64,000 nt of DNA from Lanius collurio. Lineage: Eukaryota; Chordata; Aves; Passeriformes; Laniidae. Position 1 is the stretch's first letter. Each line of letters begins with the position of its first letter. A program made the position numbers and the translations under genes. A model generated the notes under the pieces. It was not told the origin of the DNA. It did not search any database and saw only the letters and a list, made by a program, of their open reading frames with translations. Shown in pieces: positions 23,081 through 33,638 of the stretch. The stretch spans positions 16,832,776 through 16,896,775 of the forward strand of contig JACBWW010000020.1 in the NCBI GenBank assembly GCA_020086605.1, written 5' to 3'.

Positions 23081-26000
23081 ATCAGACACTGGCTTATTGG
23101 CTCCCTTGTCTGTTACAGAGCATTACACCCCCAAAGCAGAGCAATGTCCATAGAAACTGCTCAAGTCTGAATACAACCAGAATTTTCTTTCATTAGTAGT
23201 TATGTTTTAGCACCTACTGAAGAAAATTTTTGAAGGGATTTTGTTTATGAGATGACAGTTTAGTAAAAAAATAGCTGTGTACTTTGGAGGAATGCTCAGG
23301 TAAAGAGTAACTTTGTCAAAAATGGAATACAAAAAAAATAAGTTACTAAATCTGACAGTTCTGATTAATCTGAGGAACACAAAAATGATGAGATTGTTTA
23401 GCACAGTGAGAAATAAGCTTGGAGAATGGGCTTTCTTCCACCCAGTATACAAACAATATCACTTTTTTAAACCTTCCATTTTACCCCTGACACAGGCAGT
23501 CTTTGACTACAGCTAAATTGTATCCTCCACTTAACTATTTGTTCCTCCAAACTATCTGCACTAAATAAATAACATTAGAGTTTTACATTGCTTAATACTG
23601 GCAGAGAGAATTGTCTGCATAATTTGATTCATCTGAGTTATTCAGTTATTTCTGAACTAGCATTCAAAAATTGGGAAAAAGGCTTCTAAAATCCATGTGC
23701 AATTTAAATTTTGAATTCTTTCGTTGGCTTTGGCACATCTCAGGTTCACGTTTCAGCCTCTTTTCCCAGCCACAAGGGATACCAACTTATTTTTCTTCTC
23801 AGGTGGTAGTTTAAATTCAGCTGCTGGAGTTTGAAGTGGAAGACCAAAACCTGACAGATGTGGACATGGGGCAAGTGGAAAAGGGATGATAGAGGAAAGA
23901 ATTATAACTGATACTGACCCTGCCTGTACCAGCACTGAGTGGCACTAGGCTCATTTCTTCCAACAGCTTGGACCTCAGAAAGGCTGATAGAAAATGGTCA
24001 GCCTAAAATCCTTAAATCCTTAATGAAATGAATTCTTCCCACATCCCTCTTGTGTTTCTGACCCTATTTTGACAACGCTACCGAGTGGATATCAGAGCAT
24101 CAGGCCGTTTCTGCTCACTGAAGACTGCTCCAGCAGCTGAACGATATTTGTGTCCACACATGCCCTTCATTCACACTTGCACTGAAGCAAAACCACCTTG
24201 CAGTTCCTGTTGTGCACTGTGCAGCATTGAACAAGTCACGGCCAAAGCTCCCTTCTCATACATTCAAGCAAAAACGCCCCCAAGACTTTTACATCAAGTA
24301 AGATGATCTCTTTCCTCTGAGAGTGGCAAGTCTGCAGATATTCAATTCCACCCAATAAATGGGAACCATATGAACACAAGGCAAAGGAGAGTGCAGCTAG
24401 TTTTCACTACATGCTTTCCACCAAACACCTCTCCAATCTTTGCATGGGGAAAGCTTCTTCTGTGGTTGTCAGACCTGTTCATGGCTTGGGATAGTGCCAG
24501 TACACGTGGCCTCTTTTGTAGGTCCCTAAACAGTTGTCAAATCTCTCTATTACTCTGTCCTCTTTTCCCTGGTTTCTGTACCTTGCATATTTATTTTCCT
24601 TCTCAGATTTTCCTAAAGGTTTAATTTTCTGTCTGGATATTGCCAGTTCTCCCAGTGCTGGCTCCTAATCAAGTTTAAGGTATCTGAGCTTGCAGTGTCC
24701 ACTCCAAGGAATGCCAGTCACAGATGCCATTGCTCTTTGGGGAAACTGCACAATTCCAAGAGGCCTAAACTCAACCAGAAGCTGGAATCCAACACCACAC
24801 CTCTAATGCCTGAACTGCAAATACCCAGAAATATTACCTACTAGCCCAGAGATGTGCCTCTGATCACTCACAAAATGGAGATAGCAGGAAAGGGGCAGAG
24901 AGCACCTTTTTCAGTGGCTGACCCTGAAAGAGATGACCTGCAGTACAGCTACTGAAATCCATCCACTCACTTGAAGAGCAGGTAATATAAATATAGTGGG
25001 AGATGCTAGGCCTGGAGTTCAGACTTCAACTGATTGCACACAGGTTCACAATGTTCTGAAAAGTAAATAATAGCCAAATCACTGTGTTAGGAAAGGTGGG
25101 CTGCTGTACCAAAGGAGGCACTGTGCTCTCCATGACCCATGCTGCTGTTCTTTAATCCTCTACAGAAACAGATGACCAGGATACCTAGCTCTTTGTTCCT
25201 ACATAGCACAACTGCACTTATGTTATTAGCTAATTTTCAGCTGCTCTTACCACTTCGTCTGGCAAGATACAGAGCTGTATTCCTGGAAATGCTCTTACTG
25301 TACAGCATCATCCTGCCTCCACCTAAAGGTGCTGCTGACTGAGATGGGCACTGCCTGGGGACTGGAGAGGAAACATCTCTCCTATCAAGCTCATTTACCC
25401 AGGCAGAGATGTCCTTTAAATAAGAGATCTGTAGGCAGTTGTCCTTCTCAATTTGCATGGTTGTCATCTTTCCTGTTGTGTTTTCATATGCTTGTCCCTA
25501 CCACACAAAAGACCTGCTCTCCCTTCTCCTGAAGTCAGTGGGAATTCTGCCATCAATTCCAGCAGTAGCTGGATCAGGGCCAAAATGTTAGCCACTCCAC
25601 TTCCCCTTAAGTCATCCACAAACAATACTTCTTTGATTACACACCGAGCCTGAGGGGTCATAGTTATCTTCTAACTCTCTCCTTTGTATCTCCAGTATCT
25701 ATGGATTCCATAGTGTAGGCAGGAACTGTTTGAATAGAAGGGCCTTAATCATCAAAAGTACTTTTCTTCCTCAGCCCTGTTTTTTCTCAAAGGGAGTTTG
25801 TTGCTAATTCCTTTGGGAATGAGATGAGAAAAAATGAAAAGGAAATGACACCACTTTAAAAAGAAGCTAAACCTAAGAAATCTAACCCCACAGAAAGATA
25901 AAAAAATACTGAAAATGGTAACTTTTAAAATTATAGTGGATGAAAAGATGATAAAAGCCACAAGGGTAACCGTGGCTAGATTTTCAAGGTGGTTTGCAAT

Positions 26001-27470
26001 AGAGGGCAGTGAATAAGAAGAAAGGGAAACCCTATTTGTTTAGGTAACTGCACAGTATAATGAGTCCAAAATAGCTTCAATTGATTCTGAGTATCTTCTT
26101 AGACATCCAAACAGTAATTGTGTTGTCCTTTAATTAGATACTGTGATTGTTATACTCTTCAATAAAGAGAAGTCATACCTAGATATTTAGTTTTTAGCCA
26201 CAGAGGGAAACACCACACTTCATATGGTTACGCCTTACAGATGGCACTTGGTAAAGGATGAAATGGCAACAGGAAACAACCAGTCTGACCCAGAACACTT
26301 AACACAGGATTTTGTCCAAACTGAATCCTGCAAAAAATATTCTTGCAACTGGAGAACTTTGGTGCTGAAGTTAGTATTATTTATAAAAACACAAAGAAAA
26401 ATTGATTCTGCTGCCTAGCTGAAGAGATTTACTACAATTTGGACATACAGCAGATTTCCTATACTTCAGGTGAAATATATTCTCTGTCCAAATAGGACAG
26501 ATGAGAATTTGGTTTTGATTTTGCAAAATGTGCATGCAGTGAGGATGATGTCACAGCTCCACTAAGCAATATACAGCTCTCCGAAAGGCTGGGCATCACA
26601 AGAGAGGAAAAAGTACTGTCAGAAAGTGTCACCATATTTTACTCTTCCACCAACAGAAGGTGAATAAATGAATACATTCAATATAAAATCAATTAACAAA
26701 AGAATTCAATATAAAATAAGCACATAATATTACTAGCTTGTCTGTTCAAATTAAAAAGGCTAGGTACTGCAATGCATAATATTTTACTGTTTTTCTCTGA
26801 TTAGATATTCTTAGAGTGACTTCTAAGACTCTGCTGATTTGGGCTCCTAATATTTTGTTGAAGAATTTTGTACATGACATAATATTTGGCCTACTATATG
26901 AATTCATGAATGAATAACATCAACATACTCATTCTTTATTTCATGCATTCAGGTCTTACTAAATACATGCCACAATGCTGGAATGGTGGCCTTTCACAAC
27001 ATGCTTCAAGAAGAAGGAGGCAAAGTATGCTAGATGGCAAAGGAAGTTCTAAATGAAGAAGGACCAGCAGATTATATTTCTATCTGGCACACAAAGTTAG
27101 GGATTTAACTTTCACATCATAGGAATGTTTTAGGAAAACCATCAGCACATCCAACCTGACTCTTTTGCAAGATTCCATGCAGAATTGGAAGGGAAGGACT
27201 TAAAGTAAAAACAAGCATTCCAGGCTCTAAAAATGTCTATGAGAGAAAATAACTGCATACACAGAGATGGTTGAGGCTCCACAAGGACATCTAGAAACTG
27301 GACTTTTTTTTTCAATATTCACTTTGAAACCATATAAAATCAACTGTCTTGTAAGTAATTCCTCAGAAAGGTTGTGGGGTCTTTCTGTTCCTGTTTGACA
27401 TTCACTGAAACAGAGCCATCAAGGGGATTTTTATATCATTGGTCTCCCTAGGATGGAGAGTGGTAAACAT
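23081..27470. other. Non-coding stretch, nothing firmly recognised
   Basis: No repeat family was recognised. A CpG-retaining patch at about 24075-24300 has an open plus frame to 24306 ending beside CAAGTAAGA, a possible donor, but no convincing acceptor. Nothing else stands out. Confidence 0.45.
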
Positions 27471-27574
27471 GTAAGCTCACTTGTTTGATGTATTTGATGT
27501 TTGATGAGTGTAAGCTCACTTGTTTGATGTATTTGATGTTTGATGAGTGTAAGCTCACTTGTTTGATGTATTTG
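27471..27574 (+). repeat. 39-bp minisatellite, 2.7 copies
   Basis: Units start at 27471, 27510 and 27549, each opening with GTAAGCTCACTTGTTTGATG. The third is partial and stops after GTATTTG. No mismatch was seen between copies, so the expansion is recent. Each unit also holds shorter TTTGATG repeats that could have seeded the slippage. Because 39 is divisible by three, the minus-strand frame through it repeats HQIHQTSELTLIK, which makes a spurious repetitive ORF. Confidence 0.97.
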
Positions 27575-27907
27575 CAGAAGACTGGATGCCCAAAGAACAC
27601 AGCAAATCCTGCCTAGCTGCAGTTGCCTGGTGGCACTGCAACACATCTCAGGTGGAGTTTCTACACTGGGCTAAAACACAGGGCAGTGTAGGAAAGGTTC
27701 AGAGATAGACTATGTAAAGAAAACCCTATACTTTATGTTCAAATCAGCTGTGTGCCAATGCTGCAGATTTGATGGTGGGATGGGGCTTGCTTGTGATCAC
27801 TCACAGCCAGGGAGGGTAGATTGATCCCTCAACCTCTGTATGTGTAGTTGAGCAATCCAGGTATGTGGTTGTGTGGTTTGCACTCAAAGGGAGTCACATG
27901 AAAGAGC
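27575..27907. other. Non-coding stretch, nothing recognised
   Basis: Unique-looking sequence between the minisatellite and the MIR-like relic. No gene or repeat was recognised. Confidence 0.5.
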
Positions 27908-28009
27908 AGATTAGTGGGTTGCACAAAACCAGCTCCTGAGCTCTAATCCCGGTGGTGCTGTTAAGCACACTGGGTGGCCTCGTGCTGGCCTATTGGCTTT
28001 CCTCTGAAT
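27908..28009 (+). mobile_element. MIR-like SINE relic
   Basis: The order and spacing match the MIR family: GATTAGTGGGTTGCAC (tRNA-derived head), AGCTCCTGAGCTCTAATCCC followed by GG (compare the B-box-proximal CTGGGTTCGAATCCCGG), then CTGGGTGGCCTCGTGC (compare GCTGTGTGGCCTTGGGC), then GGCTTTCCTCTG (compare CAGTTTCCTCATCTG). Divergence is high, as expected for an insertion predating modern birds. The match is by eye. Confidence 0.5.
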
Positions 28010-29876
28010 TGACATATCTGGGAGAAAGAAAAGACTTTCACTGTGTGCTCTACCCAATTTATGCTTTTACTGTACATCTTAAAATATCACATACCTGATT
28101 TGCCTTCTGCCAGATATTTTTCATGTGAGTTGAAGGAAAAAGGGCCTAAAGTTTGATCTGTGCTCATTCACAGACACTTTAATCAGAGAGGTGTAAAGGG
28201 ACCTACCTGGGAACAAAGTATGAGAGTCACATTCAACATGTGATCCCACCAGGCACACTTACCAAACATACCACCACCTTTTACTGCTTCTTAGCAAGCC
28301 TTATGACTAATGAGGTGGGTTTGTTACTAGAAAGCATTTCTTTGCGTAGGAATTTTAAAATAGAATTGTATCTGAATAAGGAGGTCTGTAAATTTGGTTC
28401 ATTTAATAATTATGAAAGCTGAGCTATTAATAATCCTATGAATAAAGCCAGGCAGATTGCAGTTTATAGCTATAGGACTTTCAAATAGCAAGGGCAAGAA
28501 GCATTGGCCCTGCAGAAACCCAGCACTACTATTTATGCTGAGTAACTATTCATTTACTAAAGAGATTACAGCAATAAAGCTCATTTATCTGCTTGCTTAT
28601 TCAATGTTTACCCATTTCTTTCCAAAGGTGAAAAGATTGATAGATATTAAATATTATATCCATGTTATATATTATATTATAACCAGTCCTACATTACCAA
28701 GGCTTTCAGACAGGCTACTGTACAGGATGCTGTTGCAATAAATGCTAAGGCTGATTTCAAATGTCCAAATATGATCAGGCCATCTTTTAGTCCAACAGGA
28801 ATCATTTTTTCCACATCTCTATTTCATTTTGATTCCTAACTGCTAGCGTAAGCCACATGTCAAAGAGCATTCTATCTTTCACATTCCTCCATTCTTCCCT
28901 CCTTCAAACTGAATATACCAGTGTGCCAGATTTACTGTTAGGAAAAATCCCAGTGTGACTATGTGATTAATTAATCTAGGCCTAACATATGATTTGGGTC
29001 TCTAGGAATACTATTGCAATCAATCCTGCAAGAAGCCTGTGTATATGGATGGAGGATTTGCATATGTCAAAAATTTATTTCCGTTGCAGTCATTCAATTT
29101 AATCTTAGGGAAGCACTCTAGAGTACGTTAAAGACAATATTCTAATGGAAAGTTTTCACCTAGCTCTAGAACTCTCTGTGATAAACAGTATATAAATTAA
29201 CGCAAGTACTTACATTGCACATCTGCAGAAGTTAACATTTCTGTCCTAAGGCTCCATTTAACCTGGCTGTAGTTCAGAAGTTAAAGACCAAAACACACTC
29301 AAAACACCTTCACGAAAACATAATTATGATAAAAATTACCAGCATGTTTCTACAAGGATAACACTTCTTTACATTCAACAGGAAGACATTTTACTGAAGC
29401 CCCAAATGCTTGTCTGTTGTTTTAGACTTAGAAATATTTTATGATTACTCAGATATAATTTTTCCTAAGATGGATAATGGAAGATGTGAGAAAAGGGCTG
29501 TAATTTCACATTTTATGCTTTGACACTTAGGACAACTTAATTTGTATTACTGAAACACTACTACAGGCCACGCTTGCTGTAAAATCTTCATATGACATCC
29601 CTGTGCACCTTATGAATTTCACTACAACTTCACATAAAAAAACAACAAAAAAAATTCTGATTACTTTCATAATAATAGCAACGAGTTCCAGCTTTCCACA
29701 GCTGCAGAAGTTTGCTGTCCCTAGGGATTTGTCATGGTACAGCTCTTGCTTCCAATCAAAACAGTGACATAGTGGCCATGATTTACAGCTTGCAGAAGCT
29801 TTATTAGGGGATAGCACACTCCTGAGCAAATATTAAAGAACTTTTAATGTGCAGCAGGACTTCTAATCTTTACACA
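28010..29876. other. Non-coding stretch, nothing recognised
   Basis: AT-rich, with small palindromic TA clusters near 28655-28685. No repeat family or exon-like frame was recognised. Confidence 0.5.
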
Positions 29877-29893
29877 CCCCTCCCCTCCCCCCC
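29877..29893 (-). other. Potential G-quadruplex motif on the minus strand
   Basis: CCCC T CCCC T CCCCCCC on the plus strand gives G7 A G4 A G4 on the minus strand. The G7 can be split into two G3 tracts with a one-base loop, giving four tracts with one-base loops. No gene context links it to a function. Confidence 0.55.
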
Positions 29894-32499
29894 GAAAAAA
29901 TCCAACCCAAAAGCAAAGGGAAATAGGAACTGATATTTAAGACTTCTCTTTTCTGTTGTTAGGTTTCAACAGAAATGATCACCCATAAATGAGACTGGCT
30001 GCTTAAACAACCTCATTCTTACTATTTTAAATGGTAAACATCTGCACTGTTAACAGTAACAGAATGGCAAAACTTGCATGATAGCAGGGAAGAATAATTA
30101 AAGGGCTTAGCATGAGACTAAAAATGACTATCAGGTAAAATCAGCAGTTTTCCTTATAGAATTATTAAGAAATAAATAGTGAGAACAAAAATTAAGGACA
30201 TGGTAATTTATTTCAAAAAGCAGTGAGTTGTTATATGAAAGGAACATTTGCATTTCCATGTTCAAGCAAAATGTCTTGATTAGCATCAAGAATAAAAATT
30301 ACTATGTGATGCCTTTTTGCTGCTCACATTGAATTTGCCTAAACAGAATGGAAATGGTAACTATGCATGAAAAATTCTAGAATTTTTATTTTCTCTTGAA
30401 ACAAGGCTTAAAACAGCCTACAGAACAATATAACATTATATTTAGTGGGCTGATGTTGTTTTGAAATTTAATTAGTTGCCGAGTTGTAGTTTTTGAGACT
30501 GAAGTCGTTTTTACTCAAATCTAGCAATTTCATTTTGAGAAAGTTAAATCTATTGCACAGGATCTGATTAGTGATAAGGTGATCTCAGTTTTATATTTTT
30601 TATATAAAATAATATATTAGATGAGTGCAAAGAGCATGTATTCTAACTGCTAATTCCTATAATTTTATACTTTTGACTGTGAGGTGGAACGAGATGCCAG
30701 CAGTTTAAGGTCCATATTTCTGCAAATGCCCGGCTCCACATACACAATGATTTTTGGTTTTCCCTTTAAAATGCTGGCAGCTATGAAAAAAAGAAAACCA
30801 CAATGATGCTGTATGGATTCACCACTTGACAGAGATCTCAGGCCACATATACAAACAGTACATGAAAATTTTATGAGTTACGGGGTCCAACAGAAAAATA
30901 TTTGCAAATGTTGCTATTCCTCTTTCTGCAACTGTGGGGACATATCTGGTAAAAGACAGAAAAAAAAAAGCCATGCTCAAACCCTTGGCTGCAATACTAA
31001 TTCTGAATATATGGCTTAAAACTATTATTATCACATACGTTACTTATTAAGAAAAAAGCCTGAAGCTATTTGTCTGTCTACATTTAATCTGATAGTCTAT
31101 TTTTTCTCCCAAGAAACTAGTTTTTAACAGTCAGATTTTCCAGTACTTTTGTTCTCTCATAGCAGAATTCAGGTTTGCAGAATTGTTTCATTTTCTTCAA
31201 TTTGCAATCTTCAGCGAAGAAGCTGTTTAGTTCCAACACGGTCATACAGTGAAAATAGATCTGCATTTATGGAGTTAATAGTCTTCTTATTAATTTTACT
31301 CTGCTTTTTTTTTTTTTTTTAATAGAAACCTAATGAAAACCATGTTTATGTGCTCAAAGGCACAGAGGAAATTCATTACTCTGAGGAATAACACACTCCA
31401 CAAGTGAAATGAAAGTAATCTTATTTATGACAGGAAGGGGCCTTCACTAGACTCAACTCCACCACACTTGGACTGATACTGGCTGCATGAAAGAAGCTGC
31501 AAATTCAGGAACTGGTTTCAAATGTAAGCCTCATCTCAGCAATAAACACATTTGCAGTTTACCCTCACAAACATTTAAAATCTGCTGAAGGGTAAGTACC
31601 CAGTTATTGTATTTACTATAAATATGCGACAAAAAGAATGCAACAATTACAAGAAAAGCAGTGATATGGCCTCTCATTCTGGGTGCCTTCCTTCCACTCA
31701 GAAATGAGCCCGTTCCTCAGTCAGTGCCCACCGCAACACGCACCCACACCTACGGCCAGCCTGCTTGCCTCTCAGGTCTGGCCCTTTGCTTTGGGCTTAA
31801 CAGCAGTGCTGCAGCAACTGAAATCTCCAAGTTTACATCAACCTGGTTGTGGGTAGAAGGGAGGCTTACAAATACATTTGCCTGGAGAACCCTTGAGGAG
31901 TGGGAGGTGGAAGACTGTGGGGAAGGATAGGCGCTGCAGGGCTGCAGCCTCATCCTGCTAAAGGGCTCGATGTCCAGAGGTGTTCAAGGTGCCCTGCACA
32001 GCCAGGTAATTCCCTAAGCAGAAAAGGGAAATCAGAAATGCCCAAAATTATTTACTGTCCCATCCACACAGCCCTGTACATGTGTGCGCCTGAGCATCTG
32101 GCATCCATGTGCACGTATGCATATGTGTCTGGATTTGAAAAAAAGAGAAAAACTTCTTGCAAAGAAGGAAGATAACAAGAAAATGTCTGACAAGTTATTG
32201 CTACATCTATTTTTGTGTGAGATTGTATCTTTTTCTTGAACAAAATCAAATCAAAAAAGAAAAATATTTCTTAGCACTGTGAAAGTCAAACCCTATGTTC
32301 ATCCCATTCCTAGAGACTTCAAAAGAGAGCTTTCATTAATGGAAAGTTGTGATGTAAAAAAACTGGATGGCTCCACATGCGTTTGCAATTTCTGTATCTA
32401 AACCCACATGTTTTACATTCCTTGGGTTTCTTACCCGAGTTGTCTTGAGTTAGAAAGGGGCAGGGGGGAGGAATGAGCTGCCGTGCCAAGGCTTCCATC
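29894..32499. other. Non-coding stretch, nothing firmly recognised
   Basis: Includes a 16-base T run at 31305-31320, possibly the poly(A) trace of an old minus-strand retroinsertion. The 30430-30790 sequence has TTTAATTAGTTGCCG and GATGCCAGCAG and looks constrained, but no other support was seen. No gene was recognised. Confidence 0.45.
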
Positions 32500-32640
32500 C
32501 GGCAATAAGCCCCTTGCCCACAAGAAGGCACTGTGTGTTAACAAATAGCAACACGCCGGGCTTTCTGGAGGGAATTGACTTTTTGGTTCCCGCCGACGTT
32601 AAAGACCCAGCACAAGATGTGTGGGTTTCTCCAGCGTCAT
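32500..32640. promoter_or_regulatory. CpG-retaining block with an E2F-like site
   Basis: Several CpGs cluster here (ATCCGGC, ACACGCCGGG, CCCGCCGACG, AGCGTC) in CpG-poor surroundings. TTCCCGCC at 32587-32594 is the reverse complement of the classical E2F site GGCGGGAA. The block is too short and weak for a CpG island. It lies about 0.7 kb before the plus-strand candidate exon at 33331 and could be a promoter or enhancer, but this rests only on composition. Confidence 0.25.
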
Positions 32641-33190
32641 GAAGGACAGCTGCCTTTGTCTGCCTGCAGATGTTTGGCCAGTTGCAGTTTGGATGCTTGA
32701 CCAGTGACTGAGATAAGCTCTTCAGCCTTACACAAGGAATTAACTAATATTCTTGTACATCTTCCCCCAGAAAGCAACTTTTATCACTAAAACAAGCTTG
32801 ACGAATTTGAAGATTTAGTTAAAGAAAAACATATTTAGCTCTTCCTTTGTTATGCTGCTTTTGCAATTACAGTCTGTTTGCATTTGTATAGGCACTTTGC
32901 TTTTCCCTCATGCGATCTAAATTCCCCCTCTGCTTCATGTCACAACAAAACAATTAATCCTCTGTTTGCAACATTAGTCAGTTGTCATGGAAATTAATAT
33001 GATTTCACTAATTCAAAAGTATAAACATGTTTGGATCACATATTAAGAGAAAAAGGTGTCATAACACAGACCATGTCTTTTAGGAATAGCTTGGTATGCA
33101 GTAAGTGCATCAGAAAAAGGATATTTTGGAAGAATATAAAATTTTTAAAGCACATAAAAAACCAAAGTCTTGCCTTGGTCTAAAATACTT
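32641..33190. other. Non-coding stretch, possibly constrained
   Basis: Repeat-free sequence with many homeodomain-type cores (GGAATTAACTAATATT, CAATTAATCCTC, GAAATTAATATG, CACTAATTC). It resembles a conserved non-coding element, but no exon or repeat was recognised. Confidence 0.3.
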
Positions 33191-33268
33191 GAGCATTTCT
33201 CCCAACACGCAAGTTGTACTTTATATCTTGAACATTCCTCCCAACAGGACAACTGTACTTTAAATCAT
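33191..33268 (+). repeat. Diverged tandem duplication, period 39 bp
   Basis: Copy 1 (33191-33229) and copy 2 (33230-33268) align without gaps, with about nine differences in 39 positions. Both share GTACTTTA and CTCCCAACA. This is an old local duplication, unlike the perfect 39-bp minisatellite at 27.5 kb, and the two units are unrelated in sequence. Confidence 0.85.
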
Positions 33269-33330
33269 GTGCAGCTTTTTGTTTGCACAGAAGATTTCTC
33301 AATCTCTTTGTCTGGATTTGAACTTTTCAG

Positions 33331-33638
33331 CTAAAAGAGCAGAATTTTCCTCCTTTTCCTTTGACAAATGATCTATTTGCTGACAGAGATGAACAAGGCA
33401 GTGGACAATCTCAACAGTGGTTTTCTACAGCCGTATTTTATTCCCCTCTTCACATGAACACAAAATGCAGAAGCGGCTGCATTGAAGAAATAAGAGAAGC
33501 TGCTCTCTATGACGTCTGTATACCTCAAATTGTTGGAAAGTGTCATGGGCTAAAATCCTCCATGATGACACGGCTAAAGGCCAGAACAGAGCCATGGTAT
33601 GAGCAAGGTCACTTCAGACTTACAAGATCTACTTTCAG
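33331..33638 (+). CDS. Candidate coding or transcript exon (308 bp) with good splice sites
   Basis: A pyrimidine-rich tract (about 33298-33328, TCTCAATCTCTTTGTCTGG, then AACTTTTCAG) gives an acceptor before CTAAAAGAG. The frame starting at CTA is open for 102 codons, from LKEQNFPPFPLTNDLFADRD to EQGHFRLTRSTF. It ends at TTTCAG|GTAAAG, a near-perfect donor, and the stop TAA comes only after the GT. The translation is mixed in composition, not low-complexity, and four CpGs survive in the segment. No domain or gene was recognised. It is on the opposite strand to the exon at 117-262, so it would belong to a different gene or a non-coding transcript. A frame of this length alone is expected by chance in 64 kb. 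The combination with both splice sites is what makes it notable. Confidence 0.3.

Noticed and set aside
27431..27646. Repetitive 71-codon minus-strand frame
   Set aside because: Produced by the 39-bp minisatellite, whose unit length is a multiple of three.
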